Source: Gonapodya prolifera JEL478 (Eukaryota > Monoblepharomycota > Monoblepharidomycetes > Monoblepharidales > Gonapodyaceae). From it: a stretch of DNA of 64,000 nt. The stretch lies in the NCBI GenBank assembly GCA_001574975.1, contig KQ965732.1, positions 558,001-622,000 on the forward strand, written 5' to 3'. Numbering within the stretch: the first letter of the stretch is position 1; each line of letters starts with the position of its first letter. A model generated the notes under the pieces. That model searched no databases and was not told the DNA's origin. It was given only the letters and a program-made list of their open reading frames with translations. Below, one piece after another: positions 21,569 to 32,846 of the stretch. The translations under genes were made by a program, and so were the position numbers.

Positions 21569-22819
21569 ATGACAAGCGATCGCGAAGCGATGCCATCAAA
21601 ATACACACACTTCACAACAAACGCCGGCGTGCGAATGCCTCGAATTGTGTATGGCACTGCGTGGAAAAAGGAACGAACGTTAGTCGGGTTTCAACCCTCG
21701 TTCCTGCTTTTTCAGTCCTGACTGAAAGGATATTGAGACGACAGAACAGACCTCGTTGTGAAAGCAGTTCTTTCTGGCTTTCGGGGAATTGACACAGCCT
21801 GTCAACCGAAAGTGAGTGAACGATATATCAGTGGGTACGCTGGTGATGTAAACCAGCATCGTTGGAATGTAGCATTACTCTGAAAATCTGGTCGGTGCGG
21901 CGCTTGCCCTTCTTCAAGAGCGACATGGCGTCAAACGTGAAGATTTGTTCATTCAAACGAAATGTGAGAGAAGCTCTCTTCGAAGGACGGCTTGGAACCG
22001 TAGGCGCTGATGATCCGCCTCTGCCTCGCAATTCCCAATACAGTCACACCACTCTCTGGGCAGGACCCAAACCAAATTCCTTACGACAAGTCCTCCGCTC
22101 TTCCCGACCAAGTTCGCCAGTCGATACAAAAATCGCTCTCGAACTTACGGACGACATATATCGACTCACTTCTCCTCCATTCGCCACTGCCGACGCACGA
22201 GCAAACGATGGTTGCATGGAGGGTGCTTGAGGCACACGTGAAAGATAAGGTGTGTAGATAAAGTTTACTCGTTATGTGAGAAATGCTGCAAAGGTTTCCA
22301 CTCGTTCGGTGTTCCAGATTATCCGACAAATTGGCGTGTCGAATATGTACGACATCGGGCAGTTGGAAAAGCTTTGGGACGAGGCAGACGTTAAACCTTC
22401 AGTCGTACAAAATCGTAAGTTTGTGAACTAGCGTACCATTAGCGTTCCCATCTATTCTACTTCGCACCCGCGAAATAGGCTTTGTCCCAACGTTTGGCTA
22501 CGACACCAAAATTCGTGCATTCTGCGCCACTCACAACATCAGCTACCAGAGCTTTTGGACCTTGACGGGCAATCCTCATCTGTTGTCCTCACCAGCCGTT
22601 CAATCTGCTACACGCGCTCACTCAAATTCCGTCAATACTCCAGAACACACTTTGTTCAAGTATTTGATCCAAACGCACCCATATTTTGTTCCTTTGACAG
22701 GCACAACGAATGAAAAGCACATGAAGGAGGACCTCTCCGTGCTGCGTGAACTTGATTCTGGAGACTGCCTAACGGAGAAGGAGGTGGTAGCTATTAGAGT
22801 TCTTATTGACGGGAACTGA
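21569..22819 (+). CDS. Aldo/keto reductase
   Basis: An NAD(P)H-dependent AKR-fold oxidoreductase. It reads HFTTNAGVRMPRIVYGTAWKK, DLVVKAVLSGFRGIDTACQPKHYSE (with the catalytic Asp in GIDTA and the Tyr in HYSE), REDLFIQTKF, RTTYIDSLLLHSPLP (catalytic His in LLLHSP), IIRQIGVSNMYDIGQLEKLWD and a C-terminal NEKHMKEDLSVL. Six or more exons. The ATG at 21569 follows an open stretch from about 21360 encoding a strong hydrophobic segment (FLFLLPIAFGLFLVFSY) without an in-frame ATG. If a short exon supplies a start, the protein would be membrane-anchored. The tail is a little short on the usual SRI-type coenzyme motif: here it is GTTNEKHM. It converges with the permease, 139 bases away. Confidence 0.75.
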
Positions 22820-22958
22820 TCCCCTATTTCTCCCCCCAATGTATTTCACATGTCCTAGAGTGTATTGGCTGTTGAGAGCAGCACTTTAACTCATATCCGT
22901 ACATAATGCAAAACTGTTGACTCAGCAAACACTCTCCGTAACATGCCGTGCCCACACA

Positions 22959-25284
22959 TCAAACCTCTTCGCCCTTCTCCTTTTCACCCTTGGCTTCTTC
23001 CGGGCTTTTAACGTCCACGTCTACGCGGAATACCTCAGTGGCAACCTGGGACTGCGCTTCAGACGCAATTCTGGCGTTGTATGAGTTCTCCACACCCTTG
23101 TGCACGACGACCTGGAGATACCACAGACCGCTGGTGGCAATGACGACGACGATAGAGAAGAGGTATGGGACTTAAAGGTCATGAGGAACTCATCAACAGG
23201 TGTGGGGAGCAGGTATGGGGCCACGTCACTCACGGTAGTAGGGGTACGCGGTCGTTATCTTGGTTGGCGGAACAAACGCAAAGACCGACTGGAAGACCGC
23301 AAAGACTGCGAAGAATGCCGACACGACCAAAGGCACCTTGATGGGCCTGTAGAGCTCGGGTTCGCGGCGGCGAATGACGTACAGTCCGAGCACAGCCAAA
23401 AAGTAGAATGAGTAGCTCGTGTACCCCGAGAAGGAGATGATAAAGCTGAACGCCTGTCCCGGCGGAGGCGCGAACAAGAACACGACGGAGAGGAGGTAAA
23501 CGAAGAGGATCGCGTAGATGGGGCTGTTGAAACGCTTATCTACGTGGTTGAGGTACCGCGAGAAGGGGAGAAGGCCTTCGCGCGAGGTTTCGAGGACGAC
23601 GCGGGATCCGGAGTACAGCATGACTGATGCGAGACCGAAGGGGGAGAGTGCGATCAGGCCAGGCAAAACGTTGGTGCCGAAAGTGCCGCCGAAGATTTTG
23701 GTGAAGCTAATTAGTGGGGGGTGCGGGAGGGGGATGTGGTCAGATGCTACAGCCGATGAGATGTTCAAGTGTATCCACGATCTTACAATGTCGCGGCGAC
23801 TGTCAGGTTGGAGTTGAGGATCTCGTCCTTGGTGAGAACGGCAAAATAGGACAGGTTCGCCAAAACGTAGAGTACGGCCGTTGTGGACAGACTGAAAATC
23901 GCGGCCTTGGGGAGGTTCTTGATGGGATCACTGATAGCGTGAAGGCAATAGTGAACTCCATACCTCGTGCTCGTGTGAATGTGAAAACATCCCACAAGTA
24001 ACTTACCGGACCTCGTCCAAGATGTAGTTCACGTTGGCCCACCCGCTGTACGCGTTCATGACGTAGTAGATCCCGTTAGCGTAGTTCCCGGGCGCGTTCG
24101 ACGTGCCCTCAAAGTTGAGAGTGGCCCTGAGCCCAGGAATTTCGACGCTGCGAAATCCCCCTGTGGATCGTTCCCGCATTGCATTGCATGGCGTCGTGCT
24201 CAGTTGGGGAGTCAGCGGTGTGGTGTAGCAGCCTCGGCTCACCTACGATGGCAACAAACCCGACCATGACGACGAAGAGCACGAGCATGATCTTGTATGA
24301 CGTGACCACCGAATTGAGTCTGTGAGGTGTTGGGAAGTGAGACTTTCATGAAGGCGCTCGTGCGACCGAGGCGGCGAACGTCGTGCTGCGTGAGACTTGC
24401 CTGATCGCAAAGGGCACTGAAAATATGTTGATGAGCGCCGTGATCGTCAATGCCAACACTGCCCAAGCGCGCGCGCCGTAGTCGCTCATGTAAGTCGGTC
24501 CGTAAATTGCGTAGTTGAGGTAGTTTCCGAACACTATCAGGGTGTTGGCGATACCTGAGCGTGAGCGTGGAAGGTGATGTGAGTGCACCGGGAGATGTAC
24601 AAGGATGTTTATGACGACGCACTTGCCGAGCGAAGCATGATCAGACCGTTGATTGAGAAGAGGAATGACAGGAGCCGCATTGGGCGGGGAAAGGCGTAGG
24701 CGAGGTACTCCTTTTCGGCACCACTTCGGGGCAGCTAGGTGAAGGAACGGTCAAGGGTCGTTCGTTCATGCCACCACCCGCGACGATGGGACTGTACCAT
24801 TGTGCCCAACTCCGTGAAGGACCACAATCCTGCAGCTGCAATCAACCCACCAAAGACCCACATGATCAAGGAGATGGCAGTGGATCCACCATATCGCAGG
24901 ATCAGAGTGGGGTTGGAGAAGATTCCCGTGCCGATAATCTGAGAATGATGTGGGAAGGTTGTTCGGACAATGACATAATGTGGTCTCGCGAGGTCGAACC
25001 GATCGTGACGCACCATTCCGATATTAAAGAGGCCTCCCTCGAACCATCCCTAGAGTTTTCGATGAAGCAGGCAAGGGATGAGTCACGGTGGATCCGTTTT
25101 CCAAACAATCGGCAATCACATACAATTCTGCGTTTGATTCGCTGGTCTGCGGGGCGCGGGCGACGATCGTCAACATGTCGGATGACGAAAAGCAAAGCGG
25201 TGGGTCGGTCTCACCTCCCAGCGCGAGCGGCGCGGTGTTTGCAACTCGAATGCCCAACTGCGGGTTCGTCTCCATCTCGGCCAT
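22959..25284 (-). CDS. Amino acid permease, APC superfamily (MUP1/LAT-like)
   Basis: A twelve-helix amino acid transporter of the plasma membrane. A cytoplasmic N-terminus of about 65 residues from 25284 is followed by WFEGGLFNIGM joined to IIGTGIFSNPTLIL, the APC signature in helix 1. Later helices read STAISLIMWVFGGLIAAAGLWSF with TELGTMVP, LRSASIANTLIVFGNY, YKIMLVLFVVMVGFVAIVG, NAYSGWANVNYILDEVRDP, AAIFSLSTTAVLYVLANLSY, GLIALSPFGLASVMLYSGSR, YAILFVYLLSVVFLFAPPPG, FYFLAVLGLYVIRRREPELY and VSAFFAVFAVFQSVFAFVP. The charged tail ends EEAKGEKEKGEEV at 22959. The order and the PELY-RPIKVP motif match high-affinity methionine permeases and LAT-type transporters. About nine exons. Confidence 0.83.
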
Positions 25285-25804
25285 TGTCTCTACGGGGTGA
25301 CGAATTCGATCAACAGGAATCTGCGGAAACAAAGTGGACAAATCCTAAAATTGCCAGATGGAAAGGACCGAGCGGCAACCAACCCTATTATTTGCGGGGT
25401 CCTTTACATCTGGTCGCCTCTTAGTTGCCTCCACCGATAAAGGCCGAAACGCGGGACTGTGTCGTGTGCGAAGGCAGCGTCGCCCGATGTGAGTGGCCAA
25501 GCATCACGATTGATGCGGGAGTCCAGGACAATGAAACTGCAGCGGCAGACGCGCAATCAGTCTCGTTGCCCTTCGCTCTGAGCACATCGACTGTCTGCTG
25601 CACGACCACAGGGGCGTCTCCTGCGAAATCGTTCTCAACGTGCAGTTTGGGAATGGTTCGGGTCGGTTGCATGAATTCCGCCAGCAGGGACCGAAACCCT
25701 CAGGCAAAATGAGCCGTTTCCCCACACTGACGGATTATATCGCTAATCATGCGAATTTAATTTAATCAATAGAATCCACTCGCTCGTAGCCCGCGTGTCT
25801 CTCA
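25285..25804. other. Intergenic, permease 5' side to apyrase 3' end
   Basis: About 520 bases. It should hold the permease promoter. Open frames exist on both strands (for example about 83 codons on the minus strand at 25421-25672), but none shows a domain or continuity with either neighbour. Confidence 0.45.
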
Positions 25805-27610
25805 TCACTTGAGCTTTTCCCACGTGCCCACCCCGCTCGCCACTCGTCTCACTCCAGGCGACGGCGCTCTGGCACTACTTCCGTTGGCACCCCACCCGAA
25901 CCGCCCACCGACGCCCACACCACCACCTCCACCTCGAAACTTTGGCGACGGCGCCCGCTCAGGAAAGTGGTGCGACTCGCCCGTCGAGCCACCAAGCGTC
26001 CAGTACGGATCCCGAAGGTTGCCCTCGGCGCCGTTCCCACCCAGTGACAGCACGGAGGGTTGGACTCCCAGCTCTGTGTCTGTCTCCGAGCCTAGCGGAA
26101 GCATATCGAGCGGCACGCCCACGTACCGCGCAGATCGCCCGTTCACCGCCCCAGGAACCCGCCGTCTACTCCACACCACCAGTGCTACAACCACAACCAC
26201 CACTACAGCCGCCGCGCCTATCGCGTTCCCGGACAAAGCCGCATTTGCTGTTCGCGTCGGCGTTCCCTTCCCGTCCTGCCCCCAGACGGTGCCTCCTCGC
26301 ATCCCCGACGCAGCAGCGAGGGACTCAGGCGTGGCCTCCTCCAATGCTTTCGCTTCGTCCACCACGCGGTCTTCGACCGCGCCCGAGGGGGGCACGCTCT
26401 CGGACACGTAAATGATGGCCGCACCAAGCGTCCAGCTGATCCGCGTGCGCGCGATCTCGTCCACGGTCTGGAAGGGAACGTGGGGTACAAGACCCGTCCC
26501 ATTCGACGGCGGCGATACGGTTTGTCCTGGTCCTGGTTCAAGTCCATCCTCCTCGCCCATGGGCAACCCTAACCCCTCATGCAGCACGCTGACAACCCAC
26601 GCGGCCCTCCAACATTGCGTCTCCAGCTCGCCGACCTTATCCACTCCTGGAAACTCGCCTCCGTCCCACGCGCGGACGACGTCTTTCCACGTGAGCCCGT
26701 CGCAGAACTTCTTCGCCTCTGCTACAAACGCGCCCGGTCGGTACGCCCCGTGCAAGTTCCAGGGCGACGCCGCGGTGTAGAAGTACTCGGACACGCCCAG
26801 GAATGCCGCGGTCGAGAAGGGCGAGTACCCCGGCGCGGTCGAATGGGCGGGCACGTGCGTCCCGGCGAATAGGCACGGAGGGTCCGGGCACGGCGCGGTT
26901 TTATTAAGAAGGGGCAGTAACGTCTCGAGGCATCGCGAGAAGTTGCCTGTACCCAGAAAAGGAGGCGGGAGCGATGCAGGATCGGAATCGTACACGAGCC
27001 CTTGGGGAAGGCACGGGTCCGGGATCAGTGTGGACGTGGGAAGAGGCGCTTGGGTAGCCACCCGGGAGGCAGGTAGGGACGCCGACGTGGTGGCGATAAC
27101 AGCTGCCTGAATACTCTTGCTTTTGGTGTTGGCGCTGGTCGTCTTTTTCGCGGACGTGGGCGTCCCCTCCGCCCTCTTGCGCCACACATCGTCCTCCCCA
27201 CCCACCCCGTCGTTATCGTTGTCCAAATCGACCCTCCAACCTTCTTCGTCCCCTCCCCACTCGTCTGGCGGGAAGGGTAGAGGCGGGGGCGCAGGTGGGG
27301 GAACAGATTCATCCGCCGCGCCGGACCGAGCGGACGCAGGGGAGGAAGCAGCAGTGGGCCGAGTCGAGGTACCCCTGTTGGTCAGCTTGGTGGTCGAGCG
27401 GGATACAGTCTGGGACGTCAGAAAGCGAGTAGAAAGTATCGTGGTACTGGCGAGGTTTGACCCAGTCGTCGACGTGCCGCTTGGAAGGGACGAAGTGGCT
27501 CCAGCAGAGGTCGTGCGAGATGTCCGAGTTGTCCCTGTCTGGGTCAATGAACCCAAGTCCACCGTCGCCCCCGCCTGTCCTCCCACATCACCATCCCCTC
27601 CCGCTGGTGT

Positions 27611-27642
<32 letters not shown>

Positions 27643-29254
27643 TCTCTTCATACCTCCTCCTGGCCTCTCTGACGCCGAACCCCAAGAACGTCCTTACGTA
27701 CACCCCGACCTCCACATCCCACCCACCCGCCGCGCGCAGGGGGACCCTGGTCAAGTCGTCCGCATGAGCCTCCGCGACCTCACGGGGAGGCATGAACGCA
27801 ATCTGGGCGGACGCGCCGCCCATATCAAGGAACCCGAACGTCCCGCCGTCGCGGGCTGTGTACGCGCCCTCACCCAGCGTGCCCCGCACGGCCTCGTCCA
27901 ACGTCCCCGCAAGTGCGTTCACGGCGACCCACCCGAACGCGCCCTCCCATTTGCCGTCAATGACGCGCACCGAGGACAGGCATGAAGAGCCGGCGGGTGT
28001 AAATTGCGGGCGGAGTGATAGGACGGAGCATGTGGTGTCGAGGAGAAGCTTTTGCGTGGCTGGGGGAAGAAGGCGCAGGCCGGCGGTGGCGAGGATGAGG
28101 ATGGGGATGGGTGGGTGAGTGGAGGATGGTGTGTGTGGGATGGGCGCGCGGGGTGAGAGTTGGGGTTCATGGTGCTGCGAGAGGTGAGCGTCGGTTTCGG
28201 TGAAACCGGACGGCGAGTCCTGTTGGAGCCTGCGATCCAGTTCCGGAAAATCATCTTTTCCCCGTTTGCCATGTCCACTTTTGCCGTCCTCACCACCCTG
28301 CGCCTCTCGAGAACTTTTAAGAGGCGCCTGGGCACCCCTTTTCATTAACTCCCCCACCCTCTTCTGGGCAAAGTCCAGCAGCGGCGCAAGGTAGGCCGAC
28401 ACCTTGGCCTTGTCATTAGCGACCTCAGCGAGAGACGAAAGACTCGGGCGAATGGCGAGCACCCAGGAGGATGAGTCAGAAGACGGAGCGGTGGGGTCGG
28501 CGGGGCGGACGAGGGGAAGGCGGTGGAGGAGAGAGAGGAGCCGGTATCGAGGAGATTGGTGTGAGGTGCTGTTGGAGGGTGCGCGTGGCGTGGAGGAAGG
28601 CGGGGAAGGAGCGTAGCGTGAGGGAGAAGGCGAAGGCGAAGGCGAAGGCGGAGATGGGGCGCGTGGGTGCAGATGGGGTTCAGATTCCACAGAGTCTTTT
28701 CGTTTGTCTAGAGACCTCCTCGCTTCCAAAACGTCAATCTGTCTGAGCATGAGGGCGATTTGTCTCCGGACCCATGCCGGATCTTTCCAGGAGTAAATGT
28801 GAATACGGGAGCCCGAGGAGCCGGCATCGACGACTGCAATGTACTTTCTGTTCAAGTACCAATGGTGCGGTACTGCTTCCAGTGATGGGTATGGATCAGG
28901 GGAGAGCTCGCGCTCAAGTTCGGAGATTGAGTAGTCGGGTATAAGTGACAGGTGCGACGAGAACGCGGGTAAATTTTGTGACGGATTCGAAAGGGAAGTA
29001 GGAGAGGAGAGTGGTTCGGTGGGTAGAGGGTCAATGGCTGAATCATCTGGGATTGAGTAGAGATAGAAGAGAATGAGTGCCGAAAGAGCAATGACAGGAT
29101 ACACGATAGCGGGTGAGGAGAAGATGGAGCGAGAGAAGGGGAGAGACCGAGACGTGGAGGTGTGTACTGGAGATGTGTCAAATCGGAAGCAGCATTTGCG
29201 TGTCCGAGTCATCAGCGGATTGAGCGTGAGTGACACATCCACGAGTCCGTCCAC
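25805..29254 (-). CDS. GDA1/CD39 family apyrase, single exon, 1149 residues
   Basis: A membrane-anchored nucleoside di/triphosphatase, related to Golgi apyrase Ynd1. It is uninterrupted over 3450 bases, unlike its neighbours. An N-terminal membrane segment (about residues 48-68) precedes the first apyrase-conserved region, VVDAGSSGSRIHIYSW (about 143-156). Others are ATAGLRLLP, WEGAFGWVAVNALAG, and GFLDMGGASAQIAF with the ATP-binding DxG. The second membrane helix near residue 1045 (GAAAVVVVVVVALVVW) is followed by a basic cytoplasmic tail. It is nearly twice the length of Ynd1 because of Ser/Pro/Thr-rich insertions between the first two conserved regions and around residues 550-720, including a run of alanines. 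An ATG 14 codons downstream of 29254 is an equally good start. High GC and low complexity mark the insertions. Confidence 0.85.
27610..27639. repeat. (GCC)n trinucleotide run inside the apyrase gene
   Basis: About ten perfect GCC/GGC triplets, read on the minus strand as a polyalanine run in the protein. Triplet runs of this kind vary in length between strains. Confidence 0.85.
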
Positions 29255-29290
29255 TCACCTCCATTTTCATTTCCACCTCTCTCACTGAGG

Positions 29291-29662
29291 TTATCCCTCC
29301 GCTCCATTTGCAGCACTAGACGATTCTTCTCTCAAAGTCCCCCTTCGCCGCAACCCATCCACCACGCCTCCACCCGATGCCCGATTGCAATGACTGTTGT
29401 CTATTGTCTCCACGCCCTCCCCTGCTGCATTTTCGACCGATTCCAGCAAAAGTTCTGCTTTTCCAAAGCACAGCGAGAAAGAAGTGCGGCCAGTGCTTGG
29501 GACCTTGATCGGTTGAACACGAGTTCTGCCGCGAGGGACTTGATATTCCTCATCGATTTTTCGATGCATTTTGCGTCTGCGCACAGTTTCTTCGTTGTAC
29601 CTGAGCATATTTTCCTTTCTGAAGGGAAAAAATTCAAAGAATAAAACGGAAGCTTGCCTCAC
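29291..29662 (-). CDS. Hypothetical basic protein, doubtful
   Basis: An open frame of up to 123 codons in the 620-base gap between the apyrase and CaMKI genes. From an internal ATG it begins MLRYNEETVRRRKMHRKIDE and is rich in Arg, with no recognised domain. It could equally be promoter or untranslated DNA for the two divergent neighbours. The rest of the gap (29663-29878) shows nothing convincing. Confidence 0.2.
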   Translation of the reverse strand: MRQASVLFFEFFPFRKENMLRYNEETVRRRKMHRKIDEEYQVPRGRTRVQPIKVPSTGRTSFSLCFGKAELLLESVENAAGEGVETIDNSHCNRASGGGVVDGLRRRGTLREESSSAANGAEG

Positions 29663-29878
29663 CCACCCATCCCATCATCAAGTCTGACTCCAAAACATGC
29701 ACCAACGTGTGCAGTACATCGTCTCTACAAAAGCATAACCCTGCTTCGTTTTTGTTTTTCACGTTAGAGAAAACCTGTGGGCAAGCCTCTGTGGTTGTGC
29801 AGGTGCGACCGTGGTGCCGCATTCCAACAACCTTCGCCGGTACAAACCTGCATCCGCCGCCTACACGCAACCGCGGAC

Positions 29879-32084
29879 ATGTCCAATCAACCCAAAGTCA
29901 ATCTGTCCGAGAAGTTCAAGTTCGGGACTCAGCTCGGCAAGTTAGTCCTCCACATCCTCGATATACCCGTCAATCCCCTCCTCACGCTCCCACCGTATAT
30001 AATTCACCCTTCCTACACGCTCCGCTCCCCACCTCTCCTCTCCCCGTGTACTGGTGTACCACCTTGCACCTGCACCTCGCGTTCGCAGGGGATCCTTCGC
30101 TACCGTGGTCGTCGCAACTGAGGTGGCCACGGGGACGGCGTATGCCATGAAGGTCATCGACAAGGCGCGCTGTAGAGGCCAAGAGGTGCGGTGTGGCTTT
30201 GGTGGCCGACGGGGGTGCCGAGTTCGTCTTCACCTGCCCCCAATCCACAGGAACACATCGTCAAGGAGATAACCATCCTCAAGAAAATACGTCATCCTAA
30301 CATTGTGCAGCTGTTTGATGTGTTTGAAACGAGGGATAAGCTGTACCTGCAGATGGAGTAGTGCGTTGTGTCGATTCGCCTTTGGACGAGCTCGCAGCTC
30401 ATTCTATTTCCATCAATCATCTGCGGGGAATCTTTCGCTTGCTGCGCACCACTGAAACGCTTCTATTGCGCCCTGCCCCGCCAATCCGGACACACCGTAC
30501 TTTTGGGAACGTCTCAGTGTCACCGGGGGCGAACTCTTCGACCGCATCGTGAACCGTGGCAACGTGAGCGCTCTTTGCTCTCTAGGTTGACCTTACTTTC
30601 CTTAACGCTGACACCACCGCGTCATCGCCCTTAAGTACACCGAACTCGACGCGAGGACGCTCATCAAATCCATCCTCGAAGCCGTGACCTACCTCCACCG
30701 CCAAAACATTGTGCACAGGGTGAGCCCCCCGCCTACACGGGGCTCGAAGTCTCGATGCCCTCGACTTGAACTTGACATGGTCTTTTGGTGACAGGACCTC
30801 AAGCCCGAGAACCTCCTCATGGCCGGCCCCAACGACTCCCCGCCGCCCCCGACCCCGCGCGCCTCGGACGATATCGACCAGGTCAAGCTGGCCGATTTCG
30901 GATTGGCTACCATGGCCGAAACGGATTTCATGCTCAAGACCAGTTGCGGGACTCTGACATACGTGGTGGGTTGAGAGAGGCATAGAGGAAGCTTGAGTAA
31001 AAGAAACGGGAACTGACCGATGGTTCGGTCGCGGTCGCGGTCGGGGTGTCGTCTTTGCAGGCTCCTGAGATCCTCCGGCAGGAGAAGTACGGGAAGCCTG
31101 TCGACATGTGGTCTATCGGAGTCATTACGTACATCCTGTGAGCCTTTTTTTGGTTTTCTCGTACCGATCTGAACATACTGTCGCATGGAGCTGACTGTTT
31201 TTCTCTGATTGGCGCTGGACGGTGGCGTGGTGGTGGTTGACGCGGACCTGAACGAAATTGCTTGTTTTCGTTATCAAGGTTGTGCGGATGTGAGTCGAAA
31301 GCTATCGTGGTGGCGAGTGTGACGGAGTGCTCACGATATTGTTTCGCGGTGGCAACCAGACCCACCATTTTGGGCAGAGGATGATACTGGTGTGCTGGAA
31401 TTGACGTTGAGAGGAAAGTTCAAATGTACGTGTCGGGGTGCGCCCCAGTCTGGGACGTCAAGCAAAAACAGCGCGAACTCTGGTCTCCTTACGCGCTTCC
31501 TCCCCCGCCACGCCACTTCACCTCCAGTCTTCTCCCCTGACTGGGACTCGATCACGCCCACCGCGAAAGATTTCATCTCGCGACTCATCGTGGTTGACCC
31601 GTCCAAGCGGATGACGTGCGAGGACGCGATCGCGCACCCGTGGATTGCCGCGGCGGAGGAGGCCCCCAAGAGGGTTTTGACGAGCGTGGGAGATAACTTG
31701 GTGAAGAATTTCAACGCAAAGAGGAGGTTGAGGGTGAGTGCGATGGGGTGTGCGGGTTTGGTGCCTGGCTGTGACTCTTTTGACACAATTGTCTGCTCGC
31801 TTATCTGACACTATTGTTTGCTCGCTTATCTGACACAATGGCCTGCTTGCTTATCTGACACAATGGCCTGCTCGCGTGTGACGGTCTTGTCATCTCATGT
31901 CGGACGTATCGTCGCATGTCGGACTTGTTGTCTCGATAATTGAATTGGAACAATGATTGCTCCACCCTTTTGGCGGTATGGTGTATGTGTGCAGACGGCA
32001 ATCATGGCCGTCATGACCGCCAACGCGCTGGAGAACACCATGTCGATAACGCGGCGAGAATCCCAGACGTCGTCGTCGACCTAG
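29879..32084 (+). CDS. CaMKI-type calcium/calmodulin-dependent protein kinase
   Basis: A CAMK-group kinase. It begins MSNQPKVNLSEKFKFGTQLG, then GSFATVVVATEVATGTAYAMKVIDKA (Gly loop and catalytic Lys), EHIVKEITILKKIRHPNIVQLFDVFE, TGGELFDRIV, HRDLKPENLL (catalytic loop), KLADFGLA (DFG), TSCGTLTYVAPEIL (activation loop, with Thr where CaMK kinases phosphorylate CaMKI), [22 protein letters not shown] and RLIVVDPSKRMTCEDAIAHPWI. Behind the domain, NLVKNFNAKRRLRTAIMAVMTAN is a basic amphipathic helix fitting the autoinhibitory and calmodulin-binding segment. The stop is TAG at 32082. An insertion NDSPPPPTPRASDD lies between the catalytic loop and DFG. About ten exons; the last intron (31734-31994) is 261 bases, several times the local norm, and holds a tandem repeat. 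Confidence 0.87.
31781..31880 (+). repeat. Four-copy 25-bp tandem repeat in a CaMKI intron
   Basis: Four consecutive 25-base units start at 31781, 31806, 31831 and 31856. The core is tgacacaatggcctgctcgc followed by ttatc, with a few substitutions per unit. The array lies inside the 261-base intron before the kinase's last exon. Confidence 0.85.
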
Positions 32085-32221
32085 GGGCTCTTTCTTCCTC
32101 CCAACTTGTATGATGAAGTAGAGAGACGTACTGCTGTGCTGTTGTGTATGTTTTTTTTTTGCCTGAACTATACATTTGCTTTGTTGAATGTCCTCCCTCA
32201 ACGAGGCCCGTGGACTCGGAA

Positions 32222-32653
32222 TCAATGGTGTCCCTTCCCTTTGGACTTTATGGCGTATTTGAAGCTGCGAGAAACGGCGGTGGTGGGCTGTAAACTCGTG
32301 TAACCCCCGAAACGCGCGAATACCACGTACGTGGAGTAGCTCTCCTCATACTTGGGGGGCAGTGGAGGAGCAAGAACGTGACTTTCAGTTCCAAATGGTT
32401 GTCAAGGGGGGTAAACAGGTGGGACGGAACCATTTCGAATCCAATCGAGCGCAAAACGCATGATCGGAGCAGGCCCTACTCACGGCGCCACGGGGCTCTG
32501 CGCCTTCGGAACCTTGACTTCCGCATCGGGAGTTGGGTTTCGAGGAGGAAATCCCATCTTTTGCTGGAACCCGCGAGCGAGGGAAGGAGTGGCGAGCCGC
32601 AGCGATGCAATGCCCGTGTTTGTGCGAGCCAGGAGAGAGCCAGCGCGTTGCAT
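32222..32653 (-). CDS. Small protein with mitochondrial presequence, unknown
   Basis: Two exons (32653-32484 and 32381-32222) joined by a 102-base GT-AG intron give 109 residues. The first 35 residues (MQRAGSLLARTNTGIASLRL and on) are rich in Arg, Leu and Ser with no acidic residue, a typical mitochondrial targeting sequence. The rest includes FPPRNPTPDAEVKVPKAQSP, then PPKYEESYSTYVVFARFGG, and a basic tail ending SKGKGHH. There is no clear membrane helix. I do not recognise the family; the size and composition would suit a small respiratory-chain or ATP-synthase accessory subunit, but this is a guess. It is head-to-head with AAR2, 193 bases away. Confidence 0.55.
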
Positions 32654-32846
32654 CGTCGCGATTCCGTGGACGGGAGACAGAAACTGCAGGTGTGTCTCGG
32701 TGGGGCAGGGTGCTGCGGTTGTTGAAATTTCCGGGTGAACTGTTTTGCCGCGCCTGCCAGAAACCACGCGCAGTGTCACTGTTCTGACTGCCGCGAACCT
32801 GAGAGCGCCGCATCCGCAACGTACAACTGACTGCTGCCTCCCAGCG

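Noticed and set aside
27117-27767. Open frame of 216 codons on the plus strand
   Set aside because: It is antisense to the low-complexity part of the apyrase gene.
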